Source: Shinisaurus crocodilurus (taxonomy: Eukaryota; Chordata; Lepidosauria; Squamata; Shinisauridae). Taken from it: 64,000 nt of DNA. Positions 10,136-20,447 of the stretch are shown here, piece by piece; the first letter of the stretch is position 1; each line of letters starts with the position of its first letter. A program made the translations under genes and the position numbers. The notes beneath the pieces were generated by a model, which saw nothing but the letters and a program-made list of their open reading frames with translations, was not told the DNA's origin and did not search any database. The DNA is taken from assembly GCA_021292165.1 (NCBI GenBank), contig CM037878.1:1798001-1862000 (forward strand). The letters run 5' to 3'.

Positions 10136-11912
10136 GAGTACGATGCGGAAGTTGTTTACCAGTTGCCAGTTTCCTATCTGTGTGAAAGTTCGAAACAGAG
10201 CTCAGCCAGCGCCCAGAATTTCTGGCGATTGGCTATGCTGGCTGGGGCTGAAGAGAGTTGAAGTCCAAAACCTCTGCAGGGCACCAGGCTGAGCAAGGCT
10301 GCCGTTTCAACTATCTCCATGACTGGGAGGCGGTCACCGCCTTCGAGATCGACAGTAACGAGCTCCAATCAAACTGCCATTTTTGCGCAATGCACATTAA
10401 TACATGACGACTGCAGATGACAATTACAAATAAGGAACTGGGGTTACAAACCCCACAATAAGCTTTGCGCCACCCCAAATGATACGCTCACATGTCAGGG
10501 AGGATTTCCTCTATGAGACAGCATTGAATCACATCCGGCCCAAAGCCTATAGATGATTATGCTTAAACTCACAGCCTTCTGCATTTATAATGGTGCTGGA
10601 AATAATTGTTTGGGCAAATCAAATCAAATGTTATTGTCAAAATCATAGATCATGGCAAAAACAGAATACGGAAAACAAATGTGACCAATTCAGAACTATT
10701 ACTCAAAATGCAGAAAAATTACTGAAAAGCATCAGTACATTTAATAAAATAACCCATCTCAATCCTGATCATGAGAACAATCTATCATATTAGTATCTTA
10801 AAATTCCTGACATGATTAATATGCAGCAGCAGCAGCAGCAAGAACTGCATTAAGAGTTTCCAGCAAACAAATGCTCTGTCTATAAATTCAGCTTCAGAGA
10901 CGAAGAGCAGACCGCATTGAAAATCTGGGCTTGGTACTTCTTGATTTTACAGTTGTGTATGTAGGACAACTGAACAAATATTGCAGGAGATACTCAACAA
11001 CTGTACTACATATTTAATAGCAAAACAATACTCAAAATAATAATAATAATAAGCAGCAGCAGCACTAGCAGTAAAATGAATGGGTGTGTGGTGGTGAGGA
11101 AGGGAATGGTGATGGCAGGATCCACGCCCAACCTACAGATGCTGATTAGAATCCAAGGATTAAAAACCAAAGGCTGCTGGTCTGAGACCAGAATTAAGGC
11201 TCTCTCATGTTGGCTCGAGCTCCAGAAATGGGAAACCTGCACGGTCGCACCCCGTGATCAGCAATGATGCTGTGCACATGTCTGCCCATTCGGCCCAGGT
11301 TTCTTGTCCCTGTGTATAGATCAGATCAGGCAGGAATGCACGTGGACAGCCACCTGTTCAGGCATCTGAGAAGTGCCACGCGCAGCGGGCGAGGGGGACG
11401 GAGCCGGAGTCTCCGTCCCCCACCCGCTGTCTCCCCACATGTCATTGACAGGGAAGGCCTGAAAGGAATCAGCAACTGCATTTGGCCAGACTGGGTGCCT
11501 GTTTCTCCAGAAGCGGGGTGGAGTGGGGTTGGGGGAGCATGTGTTCCCTCTGAGCTTAAGATTTCCGGATGCCTGAATTGGGCCAAATTCTCACAACCAT
11601 CTAAATGAGCATCGATACAGGGTGACCTGTGAATACCCGTAGTGTGAGTCCTGATCCCTGAATGCCCTTTTTGCGCCAAACAGAAAGGAATGGCGCAGGG
11701 ATCAGGGGCCCCGCACTGTATTTCTGCCTTCAGAAAGGCTGAACAATAGCCCCAACCCCCCACATTTCCTTTCCCCACCAGACAGAAAGGAAGAGCCAGC
11801 ACTGCAGCCCTCGTGTTGCTCTTCTGCTTTCCGAAAGGTAGCGCGAGGTCCCGATTCTTCTGCTTCCCTCATTTGTCCATTTCATCTTCTTTATCTTGGC
11901 AGCTATCTTTCT
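10136..11912. other. No gene; minor repeats
   Basis: A degenerate hAT-like arm (GCTATGCTGGCTGGGGCTGA and GGGCACCAGGCTGAGCAAGG) lies at about 10228-10300. AGC trinucleotide runs occur at 10825-10841 and 11053-11066, next to an ATA run near 11036. The remainder shows no coding pattern on either strand. Confidence 0.4.
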
Positions 11913-12635
11913 GTTACAGCTAACATCGACAGTGAAATCCAGCATCGTCTGAGCTCCGCAAGTGCCACGTTTTCTCGAATGAAACATAGAGTGTTCGAGG
12001 ATCGGGATATTTGTAAGAAGACCAAAACACTGGTTTATGAAGCCATTGTATTACCAACTTTATTGTATGCCTGCGAAACATGGACTATCTATAAACGTCA
12101 CCTCCAACTCCTTGAAAGATTTCATCAACGTTGCCTCTGGAAAATCCTGCAAATTACTTGGGAAGATAGGCGAACAAATGTCAGTGTACTGGAAGAAGCA
12201 AAGACTACTAGCACTGAAAAAATGATCCTTCAACGCCAACTTCAGTGGACCGGTCATGTTGTTCGAATGCCTGACTGCCGTCTCCCAAAGCAGTTACTTT
12301 ATTCCCAACTCAAGGATGGAAAGCGGAATATCGGTGGTCAATATAAGAGGTTTAAAGATGTTCCTAAGGCTAATCTAAAAAAATGCAATATAAACATCAA
12401 AAACTGGGAAGCTCTGGCCCATGAACGATCTAACTGGAGGTGGGCCTTTCACAAAGGTTCTATGGACTTTGAAGAAGCCCGAGTGCAAGGTGAAAGGGAG
12501 AAACGCGCTAAGCGAAAAGCACGTCAAACGAATCCTTTACAGGAGCATCTTCCATCCGGTGACCTGTGTCCTCACTGTGGGAAGCTGTGTGGATCTAGAA
12601 TTGGCCTCCACAGTCACTTACGGACCTATCGCTAG
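11913..12635 (+). pseudogene. LINE ORF C-terminus with zinc-finger-like end
   Basis: The frame is open from about 11913 to the stop at 12633-12635 and belongs to the C-terminal part of a non-LTR retrotransposon polyprotein. Hallmarks are NIDSEIQHRL, LYACETWTIY, LQLLERFHQRCLW, LQWTGHVVRM and RLPKQLLYSQL, then a basic stretch and a terminal CPHCGKLC...GLHSHLRTYR. That end resembles a C2H2 finger, but the last histidine position holds tyrosine. The catalytic reverse transcriptase region is missing, so it is a 5'-truncated copy. The clade is uncertain: it is neither the CR1, L2 nor Bov-B type seen elsewhere here. A TGAC-repeat tail follows at about 12733-12758. Confidence 0.75.
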
Positions 12636-12895
12636 AGTCTACGCAATCTTCTTTAGAATATTCCTCCTTTTAAAATCTCCTTTTTGTAAAAAAAAATTAT
12701 CCTGGAAGACAATCTTACTCGGTCACGAGTGATCGCCTGACTGACTGACAGACTGACCTGCCCCCCCCACCCCACCCCACACAATTCCCAGAGGGTCAAA
12801 CGATGTGTTACTTTAAAGATATAACTAGAAGCTTCACTTTTTCTTCTTCGTTTTCCCTCAAAAGTAAGTACATGAGACCCAATATGGAATGCGAC

Positions 12896-13302
12896 CCTAG
12901 CATGGGGGGGGGGGAGGTTTTTAACCCTTTGCTTCCCACTGTGGCCCCTATCCAGATCAGGGTGGTGAGAGTGTTGGACTGGGCCTCGGGAGATCCGGGT
13001 TCCAGTCCCCACTCGGCCATGAAACTCACTGGGTGACTTTGGGCCAGTCACTGACTCTCATCCTAACCTACCTCACAGGGTTCTTGTGAGGATAAAATGG
13101 AGAGGAGGAGGAGGATTATGTAAGCCGCCTTGGGTTCCTTGCAGGAAAAAAGGTGGGGTATAAATATAATAAATAAATAAATACATACATACATACAACT
13201 GGATCACTTTGGGGTAATGTACATTAGGGAGGGGTGATCTAGACTGGGATCACAGTGGAGGGCAAAGGGTTAAAGCCCTCCCCCCCCCCCAGGATCCCAG
13301 TC
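12896..13302. repeat. Palindromic element interrupted by a SINE
   Basis: A left arm at about 12896-12955 (a run of G, then AGG, TTTAACCCTTTGC, CCACTGTGG) pairs with a right arm at 13222-13302 (CACAGTGGAGGGCAAAGGGTTAAA, here split by small differences, then a C run). The two arms are inverted copies, and the Sauria-type SINE occupies the loop. No target duplication was recognised for the outer element. Confidence 0.6.
12957..13198 (+). mobile_element. Sauria-type SINE (tRNA head, Bov-B-like tail)
   Basis: The head carries a B-box-like GGTTCCAGTCC at about 12999-13009 preceded by a degenerate A-box region. Then come the CTGGGTGACTTTGGGCCAGT and CACAGGGTTCTTGTGAGGA body blocks. The tail is GCCGCCTTGGGTTCCTTG...GGTGGGGTATAAAT and ends in AATA/ATAC repeats. 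This is a full-length layout: a pol III head and a 3' tail like that of the Bov-B LINE, which supplies the reverse transcriptase for such SINEs in squamates. Confidence 0.85.
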
Positions 13303-13551
13303 TGTGTAGTAACATGTAGTTTCCTCCACTAAAGAAATAGGCATTGCACAGAGAATCCACCAGATTTCTTCCGCAACACAGTGTTATGGGCTGGGAAGTT
13401 GGTCTGGATGACCTTTCAGTGCTCCTTTAGCCCAAGTGCCTGTGCTTGCAAGGAGACTTGGGATCCTTTCCCACCATGCAATCTTTGACTCGTAAGATTT
13501 CTGTATGTATTGCTATCAGCATCCCTGCCTGAAGCAATAATACCTCTAAAA

Positions 13552-13694
13552 CAGGGCTCTCCAACCTTGTGTCCCAACTCCCAAGAGGTTGCTGGACTAC
13601 AGCTCCCAGAATCCCTTGCCATTAGCCATTCTGGCTGGGTATGCTGGGAGCTGTAGGCCAGCAACATCTGGGGACCCAAGGTTGGAGAGCCCTG
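13552..13694. mobile_element. hAT-type palindromic miniature element
   Basis: The ends are CAGGGCTCTCCAACC and its complement, and the exact 8-bp repeat CTCTAAAA flanks them (13544-13551 and 13695-13702). The left arm carries an extra CAACTCCCAAGAGG not matched on the right. It is the same subfamily as 1450-1585. Confidence 0.9.
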
Positions 13695-13904
13695 CTCTAA
13701 AAAGACAGTGGATAGCCAGTGACATTCAACAATGCAGCTCTTTGTCTGCAGTTATCTGGATTCTCCACAAAAAGTGAGTGCACAAAGGGTGGAGATTCCA
13801 GAGGAAAGGGTCCATGTGGAAGGAACAGTAGACAGCTTGGGGGTCACTTATTGAAGAAAGGCCTCCCCCCAATGAACCCCTCCCTCAGTGCTTAGGTTTG
13901 CAGC

Positions 13905-14060
13905 TATAAGAGGAAGGGCCTTTTCTGTGGTGGCACCTCAGCTGTGGTACTCTTTCCGTCAGGAGCTCTCTTAGGCTCTCTCTTTTTCAACAGTTTTAGG
14001 AGGAATAGAAAACATGCTTTTTCAAAAGGTTTTTAAGTGGGTTTAGCTGCTGCTGCTAAT
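13905..14060 (+). mobile_element. Degenerate L2-like LINE C-terminus
   Basis: The plus-strand translation contains RGRAFSVVAPQLWYSF, which aligns with the AFSVAAPTLWNSLP block of the L2-type copies, and ends with a remnant of the F-x-x-x-LK-x-x-LF block. A stop interrupts it. A TTTG repeat follows at about 14064-14078. Confidence 0.6.
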
Positions 14061-14239
14061 GTTTGTTTGTTTGTTTCGTTTTAGGGATTTGTACCCCTCC
14101 CTTAAAAAAATTCCCGGGGGGGGGGATTTCAAGAAATTACAATTAAAATAAAAGCCAATTTAAAAGGGCAGCATAACAGCCATCAGCATAGGAAGACAAA
14201 ACACAACTCCGCATAAAAGCATTCGAGCAGAGATAAAAC

Positions 14240-15045
14240 AGGTCAGATTAGTAAGCGGTGGGGGGGGGAGGTCTTTCCCTGTCTTCAGATGCCATCAAAG
14301 GAGGCACCTGGCAAGCCTCCATGGGTAGAGCTGTCCCTAGTGGGGGGGGGGGTCCCCACTGAAGAGTAGCCACATGCTGCGCCTTGCGTGGCCCTCCGCA
14401 GCCACCGGTGGAGACAAGCGGCCCTTCTGCTATCCTGGACCCAAGAAGCGAGGGGCTTTCCAGGCGCGCTGGATCAGGGCACAGTGAGAGCCAGTGCAGC
14501 TGGCGACCCACCAGCATGCCCAGGGGGCGCCAGCCACAGTTTCCCAACCCTCGGTAGCCCCAAGCATCACAAGAGCTTAATCTGGGCGTTAGGAGGCCGT
14601 GGATCGACATGCCTCTGTCTGAACACGACCGGCGGCTGTGGGGCACGAGCAGGAGGGGGGTCTCGCGCCACACTCCCCACTGCTGCCCCCCCCCCCTGGA
14701 AACTGGCCTTCCCCTCACAGCCGCCTCCTCTCCAGAAAGCGAGGTCCCGGGCGGGCGGAGAGCCCGGCAGGCTGCAGCAAGAGCAGGCAGAGGAAAGGGC
14801 AATCCAATTAATGCCCTTGACAGAGAAAGGCTTCTGCCGCCCGCCCGCCCGCCCGCCCGCCCAAAGATGTGCACGGACGGGGCTGGGCAGGGCGGAAGGA
14901 GTCCCGAGATGTCCAGCCAGGCTCCCGGGATGATGCGCGCGATCTCTCTGTCCCCTCGGCGAGCGCACGGGGAGCTGCCTGCCTTCCCAAAGCACTGCCC
15001 GCCCCAAGGTTGCCGGCGCTGCCTTTTGTCTCCTTCAACAAAACA
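14240..15045. other. GC-rich, CpG-containing block
   Basis: The stretch is strongly GC-rich with many CpG dinucleotides, G runs near 14260 and 14341, and a (CCCG)n tract at 14837-14862. Open frames exist on both strands but show no domain. It could be a CpG island linked to the candidate conserved element that follows. Base composition alone does not prove promoter function. Confidence 0.35.
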
Positions 15046-15262
15046 CTTTCTGCTCCAGCGGCTTCGGACAAGGTCTCCATTAACTCCGGCCCTGCCGGGG
15101 CAGCACGTGCAACAAAGAGCCCGGCCCGGCGTCCCGGCCCTGATACAAGCCGGGAAACAAACGGCCGAGGAATCCGTCAGGCCGGAATCATCCGCTCAGT
15201 GTCGCCGGCATACATTTACCTACCTCAGCGCCCATTCAGGCCTGCTCAGGCAGGGGAATGTC
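15046..15262. promoter_or_regulatory. Candidate conserved element, copy A
   Basis: Short blocks here recur in the same order and spacing at 41240-41470: TTTCTGCTC, GACAAGGT, CATTAACTCC, ACAAAG, ACAAGCC, GGAAACAAA, AGGAA, GGAATC, then the longest, ATTTACCTACCTCAG plus GCCCATTCAGG (15214-15240). The blocks are separated by divergent sequence, as in paralogous regulatory DNA under selection. Neither copy has a coding frame common to both. Function is inferred. Confidence 0.45.
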
Positions 15263-15603
15263 AACACGGGGGGGGGGGGGAGGCCGCACGTCGCCATGGC
15301 AGCACGGGGGGGGGGCTGCGAGGAGAAGGGCCAGCAAGCCCCTCTCTGAAGACCCCAAAGACGTGAGCTTCTCTGGGCCCACAAGAGGAGAGTGCAGGAA
15401 ACAAATGAATGCTGGGGGGACAAGAGAGCCAGCAGCTCTGGGGTTTGCACTGAGAATTGAGACGTGTCAGGCTAAGAACGGCGGCCCAAACTGGTCAACA
15501 AAGTTCACATTTCAGCTTGCAAAAGCTCTCGGGCTGCCAAAACTCTACCGGCTTGAGTTGTCCGGCTCAAAGGAAGCAAATAAAGAGAAATCAAACCACA
15601 CAT

Positions 15604-16060
15604 AAGAACACGAGGAGAGCCCTGCTGGATCAGAACAAAGGTCCAGCATTCTGTTCACACAGCGGCCAGGCAGCCAGCTGCCCACAGGAAAACCACAATC
15701 AGGACATGAGTGCAGCAGCACCCTCCCGCCCATGTTCCCCAGCAACTGGTGTACATAGAAACACTGCCTCCCATACTGGAGGAAGCATATAGCCAGTCAG
15801 GACTAGTCACGGATGGCCTTCTCCTCCGTGAATTTGTCCAATCCCCTTTTAAAGCTGTCCAAATTGGTGGCCCTCACTACCTCTTGTGGAAGTGAATTCC
15901 ATTGTTTAACTCTACTCTGTGAAGAAGTCCTTCCTTTCACCTGTCCTGAATCTCCCACCCATCAGCTTCATGGGATGACCCCTTGGGGGGGGGGGTTCCT
16001 AGTATTATGAGAAAGGGAGAAAAATGTCTCCCTTTCCACTTTCTCCACACATTCTCCACT
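15604..16060 (-). mobile_element. CR1-like LINE 3' end
   Basis: On the minus strand this is the same LINE 3' end as at 51745-52160: a coding remnant of the C-terminus (GTCATCCCATGAAGCTGAT, then the WNSLP region, now with stops and a G-run expansion at 15986-15996). The 3' untranslated block follows, ending near the complement of CCTGCTGGATCAGA. The plus strand therefore starts with AAGAACACGAGGAGAGCCCT. Confidence 0.8.
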
Positions 16061-16421
16061 AGGCCCTGCCAGAGAAAGGAAGGCAGCCCGCCCGTGTAGA
16101 AATACACAGGCCTCTTCCGCCGTGGCTCGAACGGTGTTGGCCTGACCCGGCCAGGGGGCTGGCCACTGCAACAGGAGGACAGCAGCAGGACATACGGACC
16201 GAGCCAACGTGGCAGGCGGGGCTTGGGGCTCACAGCATTGCAGGTGGGGGCGGCACGGAGGCTCGCCCCGAACACGGCTGAGGAAGCTCCGGGGAGGCAG
16301 GGAAGCCCACAGGGCCGGCTCCTTCCTGCAGCTGACGCGAATGTGCCGCACACCTCGGTGTGCAGATCCGTCCCTCGGATGGAGTCCGTCAGGAAGACAA
16401 TTTGTTTATCTTTTTATTTCA
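16061..16421. other. No gene recognised
   Basis: GC-rich sequence with no domain or repeat signature that I recognise. Confidence 0.4.
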
Positions 16422-17519
16422 TCTATATATATATATAAAAGAAGAAGTCCTGACTGACTGACTGACTGACTGACTCATCAACGCCCAGCTCAAACCGTTT
16501 AACACGGGAACATGAAATTTGGAAGGAGCATTGTTTTTATGACATAGGCACCCACTAAGGAAGGATTTTTGGAAATTCCATCCCTAAGGTGGTGAAAAAG
16601 GGGGGAGAATTTTTTAATGACTGACTGACTGCTGTGTGCGGGGCGTCTGTCCGGAACATTAAAAATACGTCATTATTAGTCTGTTTACAATTTATTTATA
16701 TATATAAAAGAAGAAGTCCTGACTGACTGGGATAATTTGTCTATGGGGGATACACTCTTTTAAAATACTATTATTGTTTATTATGGTGTTTATGCTGGGT
16801 AGACTTTGTGTACCTTTCTCACTGCCCCCGAATAGAATTTATTAACTCCCTATCTCTTTCTCTCTCTGCTTCAAGCTTTCTCATTTTCATCTCTTTCTCT
16901 CTTTCCTCCTTTCCTGCCTCAAGCTCCATTTTCCTAAATTCTAATTTGTTTTCCGGTTCTGGCCAGGGGGAGTCGGTGTTCATACCATGAATACCTCTTA
17001 TACCTTCGGAATATCCGTTTGAATTCAAAAGACTTCAGTTCCCCCTAAAGGTTTGTTTCGCCATGACCATCATTTGCAGGTAGCGGGGATTGACCTAAGG
17101 GAAGACTGCTTCTCACGTGGCCAGTTTTACGTGGCCTGTTCCAGAGTGAGCTCACCTAACTCTCTGGTCATCCTAGCACCTGAAGGGAGAACCACTAATG
17201 TAGTTTACAAAGAAGTACTGAAATAGGGTTTTTTTTGTAGGTTACAGATACCAAATAAAGAATTTTAATTTTTTTTAGTCTGTCTCATTGTCTGTTTCTA
17301 ATAACACCATGAAAAAATTCATAGACGCATATTAATGGAACAACTATCTTTGTTTTGTAGCCAATACGCCCAGACTAACGTCTGCAATAAACATTGCTTA
17401 TTACATTAAGACATCAACCTGTAAATTATATTTCGTACAGTCTGGACAAAAAAACTCATGTTTCTTTTAAAAACAAATGTACCAAATCCTAAAATCCACG
17501 TGAGCGAAGCAACAGCTAC
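16422..17519 (+). mobile_element. Decayed Helitron
   Basis: The left end is TCTATATATATA preceded by A, followed by AAAAGAAGAAGTCCTGACTG and a CATGAAATTTGG block. The right end is an imperfect CCACGTGAGCGAAGC motif followed by CAGCTAC then T, close to the Helitron CTRR|T terminus with the last G changed to C. A helicase remnant lies inside. The left-end sequence recurs at about 16697-16727, so the copy has either re-duplicated its 5' end or been hit by a second, truncated Helitron. Helitrons insert between A and T without a target duplication, which fits. Confidence 0.75.
17000..17226 (+). pseudogene. Helitron helicase C-terminal remnant
   Basis: Two blocks in different frames encode the end of a PIF1-like Helitron helicase. 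The first (from 17000) reads PFEFKRLQFPLKVCFAMTI. The second (17080-17226) reads VAGIDLREDCFS, then GQFYVACSRVSSPNSLVIL, then a stop. The YVACSR block is helicase motif VI. A small deletion between FAMTI and VAGIDL removes the expected NK-x-QGQ segment and shifts the frame. The upstream Rep nuclease domain is absent. The product would have unwound DNA during rolling-circle transposition, but this copy is dead. Confidence 0.85.
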
Positions 17520-17526
17520 TTTAAAA

Positions 17527-18405
17527 TATTTTAGAATCACCTTTCGAGGTGAGGCCTCCTCCTCAGGGTGGTGTACAAGATACAATGATAAAAGAATAGA
17601 GGATACAGGAGCTCGGCCTGAGCCCAAACCTCTGGGTGCCTTCTGCAGCAGCCCGGAGGGCCATGCCCCGGGGCGGAACTGGACCCCTCCAGCACCGGCC
17701 CAGCCCCCTGCAGAAAGGCCTGGACCTCGCCTGCAGCCACGACGACTGCGAGGGGCACATTTTGCACATGGCAGCCTCTCGCTGCCACCCCCAGCATCAC
17801 GCAGCCACTCTCAGAGCGGGCAGGAGAGCCCCGGAGTGTGAATCTACGCCCGTGGTCCTCTCAGAGAGTGAGCCGCCTCACAACGTGTCATTAAGGCAAA
17901 TGTGTACTTGTCTACACAGTGTGTGTGTGTGTGTGTGTGTGTGCATGTGCGTGAGGGAGGGAGGGAGCGAGAGTGAGAGCGAGAGAGTGCGTTACAAAAA
18001 CACTTTCCTCTCCTGCTTTCTCACACCAAGCAATTTAGGTCATCGAGCCCCTCTGGGGAGCAGAAAGAGAGCAAGTGGCTGGGAAAGCTAATGAAGATCT
18101 ACGAGCAGAGCAGGGCAGAGCGCAGGGAAGGAGGAAGGGGCTCTGCACCCTCTCCGTGGCTGGCGTCAGCAGCAGCGAGGCTGGAGAGGGAGGCCAGGCC
18201 CAGGAAGAGCAGGTGCAGCAAAGCCCAGGGCTCCGCGCACCACAGCTGTGGGGAGGACGCTGGCAGTACACCCATGCGCAGCCCGCTCGGGGAAAGGGGA
18301 GCCGAGTGTGGAGGAAGGATGCCACGCCACGTGGCCAGGTCTGGCCCAAGCCACCCCCTCCCCCAAGTGGATGCACCCCCGGATTATTTGGTTATATCAG
18401 CCCTT
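17527..18405. other. No gene; (GT)n tract
   Basis: A (GT)n microsatellite lies at 17919-17943, followed by GAGA-rich sequence to about 17990. The GC-rich remainder has open frames on both strands but no domain. Confidence 0.4.
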
Positions 18406-18408
18406 AAT

Positions 18409-18787
18409 TAGAATCATAGAATCATAGAATCATAGAAAAGTAGAGTTGGAAGGGGCCTACAAGGCCATCGAGTCCAACCCCCTGCTCAATGCAGGAATCC
18501 AGGTCAAAGCATCCCTGACAGATGTCTGTCCAGCTGCACCTTGAATGCCTCCAAAGTGGGAGAGCCACCACCTCCCTAGGTAGTTGATTCCATTGTCTTA
18601 TTGCTCTGACAGTCAGGAAATTTTTCCTGATGTTTAGGTGGAATCTAGGTTCCTGTAACTTGAGCCCATTATTCCGTGTCCTGCAAACTGGGATGAACGA
18701 GAAGAGATCTTTGCCCTCCTCTGTGTGACATCCCTTCAAATACTGGAAGAGTGCGATCATATCTCCCCTCAGTCTCCTCTTCTGAGC
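18409..18787 (-). mobile_element. CR1 LINE 3' end
   Basis: The copy begins at its 3' terminus with complement octamers (ATAGAATC repeated, 18411-18436), then the complement of the CR1 untranslated region and of the ORF2 C-terminus up to the [16 protein letters not shown] region. It is 5'-truncated at about 18787. The frame is broken near the VVGSP block. Confidence 0.92.
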
Positions 18788-18837
18788 CAAATTAGCTGAA
18801 TGCTAAGCTCTCAGAATGGGATAGATAGTATAAAACA

Positions 18838-18895
18838 CACGTGGGCAAACTGCGGCCCACGGACACTGTCTGCGTGGCCTGCGGAGCTATACTGC
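18838..18895 (+). mobile_element. hAT fragment
   Basis: GTGGGCAAACTGCGGCCCAC matches the inner terminus of a common vertebrate hAT group (GGGCAAACTGCGGCCC). No second end or target duplication is seen. Confidence 0.4.
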
Positions 18896-18942
18896 AAAAC
18901 AATAAGGTACAAAACTAACTTACAAACTCAACAAATGTATAT

Positions 18943-19093
18943 ACACTGGCTCAGCTTGTCTGAGTGTGGAAAGCTAAGCAGGGTCAGGCCTGGTGATTAC
19001 TTGGATGGGAGACCCCTCCTCTAGTTTCCTGCATTGAGCAGGGCGTTGGACTCGATAGCCTTGGAGGCTCCTTCCAACTCTATGATCTATGAA
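18943..19093 (+). mobile_element. 5S rRNA-headed SINE with CR1 tail
   Basis: The head (18951-19014) is recognisable 5S rRNA: AAAGCTAAGCAGGGTC (box A), GGCCTGGT (intermediate element) and TACTTGGATGGGAGACC (box C), so the whole internal pol III promoter is present. At about 19015 the 5S sequence stops and, after CCTCCTCTAGTTT, the CR1 3' terminus follows (CCTGCATTGAGCAGGGC, TTGGACTCGATAGCC, CTCCTTCCAACTCTATGAT). The same junction occurs at 60553-60712, so this is a family rather than two chance neighbours. Confidence 0.85.
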
Positions 19094-19504
19094 ATAGCTA
19101 TCAGCAGGTAAATGAACGGTGAAGATAATACAACCTCTCCAGATGAGAGGCCAGAAGTAGGGAGGAGGGGTCACAAAACATGCACCCCGGGATTGTTCAA
19201 TTAACCCTTTCCTCCCACTCTAACTAGTGATTACATTACCTCGTTGATTTAAGCTGGCAACATTACAGTTTCCAACAGAGGGGAGGGGCAGCAGGGCCGG
19301 CTGTCCGGCAGAGGGCAAAGTTGTCAGCCAAGGGCACCGAGGTATGTCGCACGCTCCCGCCAGTTCACTCCAGCCCTTGGTCCTGGGAAGGGAGGGGACG
19401 AATGAGTCCAGGCAGAGGAGACAGCCCCTCCGTGAGCGGGACCAGCCATGGCCACGAAGAGGAAGTCACCTACTGGCCAAGGTTTGCCGTTGAGGGCCAG
19501 GTGG

Positions 19505-19720
19505 GTGCCTCTAAGAGCATCAGAAGAGCCCTGAGGCTGGTTCGGACCGAGGGCCCACCTGTTCCAGCACTCTGTTCACACAGTGGCCAACCAGCTGCCC
19601 ACGGGATCCCACGAGCAGGACAGGAGTGCCACAGCTCCCTCTGCATCTCTGAACAGCTCCGCCAAGATCCAGCACTGTCTCAGCAGGATGCAACCCAGTA
19701 GCCAGGCCAGCCAGATGCAG
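19505..19720 (-). mobile_element. CR1-like LINE 3' untranslated fragment
   Basis: The plus strand carries CAGAAGAGCCCTGAGGCTGG, CCAGCACTCTGTTCACACAG, TGGCCAACCAGCTGCCCA and CAGGACAGGAGTGCCA. These are the complement of the 3' region of the LINE at 51745. The copy has no coding part. Confidence 0.75.
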
Positions 19721-19727
19721 CCAGGCC

Positions 19728-19842
19728 AGTGTCATGGGTAGCGTGCGGGACTGGGAAGACGCGGGTTCAAGTCCCCACTTGGTCATGAAAGTGACTGGGT
19801 GACTTTGGGACAGTCACTGACTCTCAGCCTGACCGACCTCCT
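19728..19842 (+). mobile_element. Sauria-type SINE, head only
   Basis: The head GGGTAGCGTGCGGGACTGGG...GCGGGTTCAAGTCC (B box) is followed by TGACTGGGTGACTTTGGGAC and CAGTCACTGACTCTCAGCCT. The copy stops before the Bov-B-like tail. Confidence 0.75.
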
Positions 19843-20447
19843 GTTTAAACAACCCAATAATCAAAGTTCTCCATGCCTCAGAGTACAATACATTAAAAAC
19901 ATACAGTACAAACATTTAAAACAAAATAAAAATGAAACCAAGATTAAATGAGCAGCAAGGAATAAAACCATTACATCATCATAGATCCAAATTAAAACCA
20001 GCAGCAGAATAAAGTAATAAAAGCACAAGATACAGGTTTTTTAAATAAAAACACTATTATAATGGGATTATACAAAGGTATACCTGGCAGCAAAATGACT
20101 ATAACCCAGGTGCCAGGTGAGTCTGTCTGGGGAGAGCAGTCCACAACCAGGGTGCCGCCACTGAAAAGTCCCTGGCTCTCTAGTCACCTGTCTCACCTCA
20201 TTTGGTGGGGCAGCTGGAGGAGGGCCTCAGATGATGGCCTCAGTATCCAGGTAGGTAAATATGGGAGGAGACACTTCTTCAGGTAATCTGGCCCCAAGAG
20301 CCATTGAGAGTTTTAAAGGCTGAGACCAGCACTTTGATTTGCACTGGGAAACAGACTGGCAGCCAATTCAGATGGAAAGAACAGGCATAGTATGATCGCA
20401 GTGGCCGATCACAGCCAGCAGTCTAGCCACCCTATTTTGGACTAACT

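Noticed and set aside
10801..11070. CRISPR-like or coding triplet repeats
   Set aside because: The AGC and ATA runs are short simple repeats, and no direct repeats with spacers exist anywhere in the window.
12990..13012. tRNA gene
   Set aside because: A B-box-like word is present but no cloverleaf or acceptor stem can be formed, and the sequence continues into a SINE body and tail.
14388..15366. Several overlapping long open frames in the GC-rich block
   Set aside because: Open on both strands and in several frames at once, which follows from high GC content and few stop codons. No motif or splice context supports a gene.
18951..19014. Functional 5S rRNA gene
   Set aside because: Only the internal part of 5S is present; the 5' third and the 3' end are missing and a CR1 tail follows, so it is a SINE.
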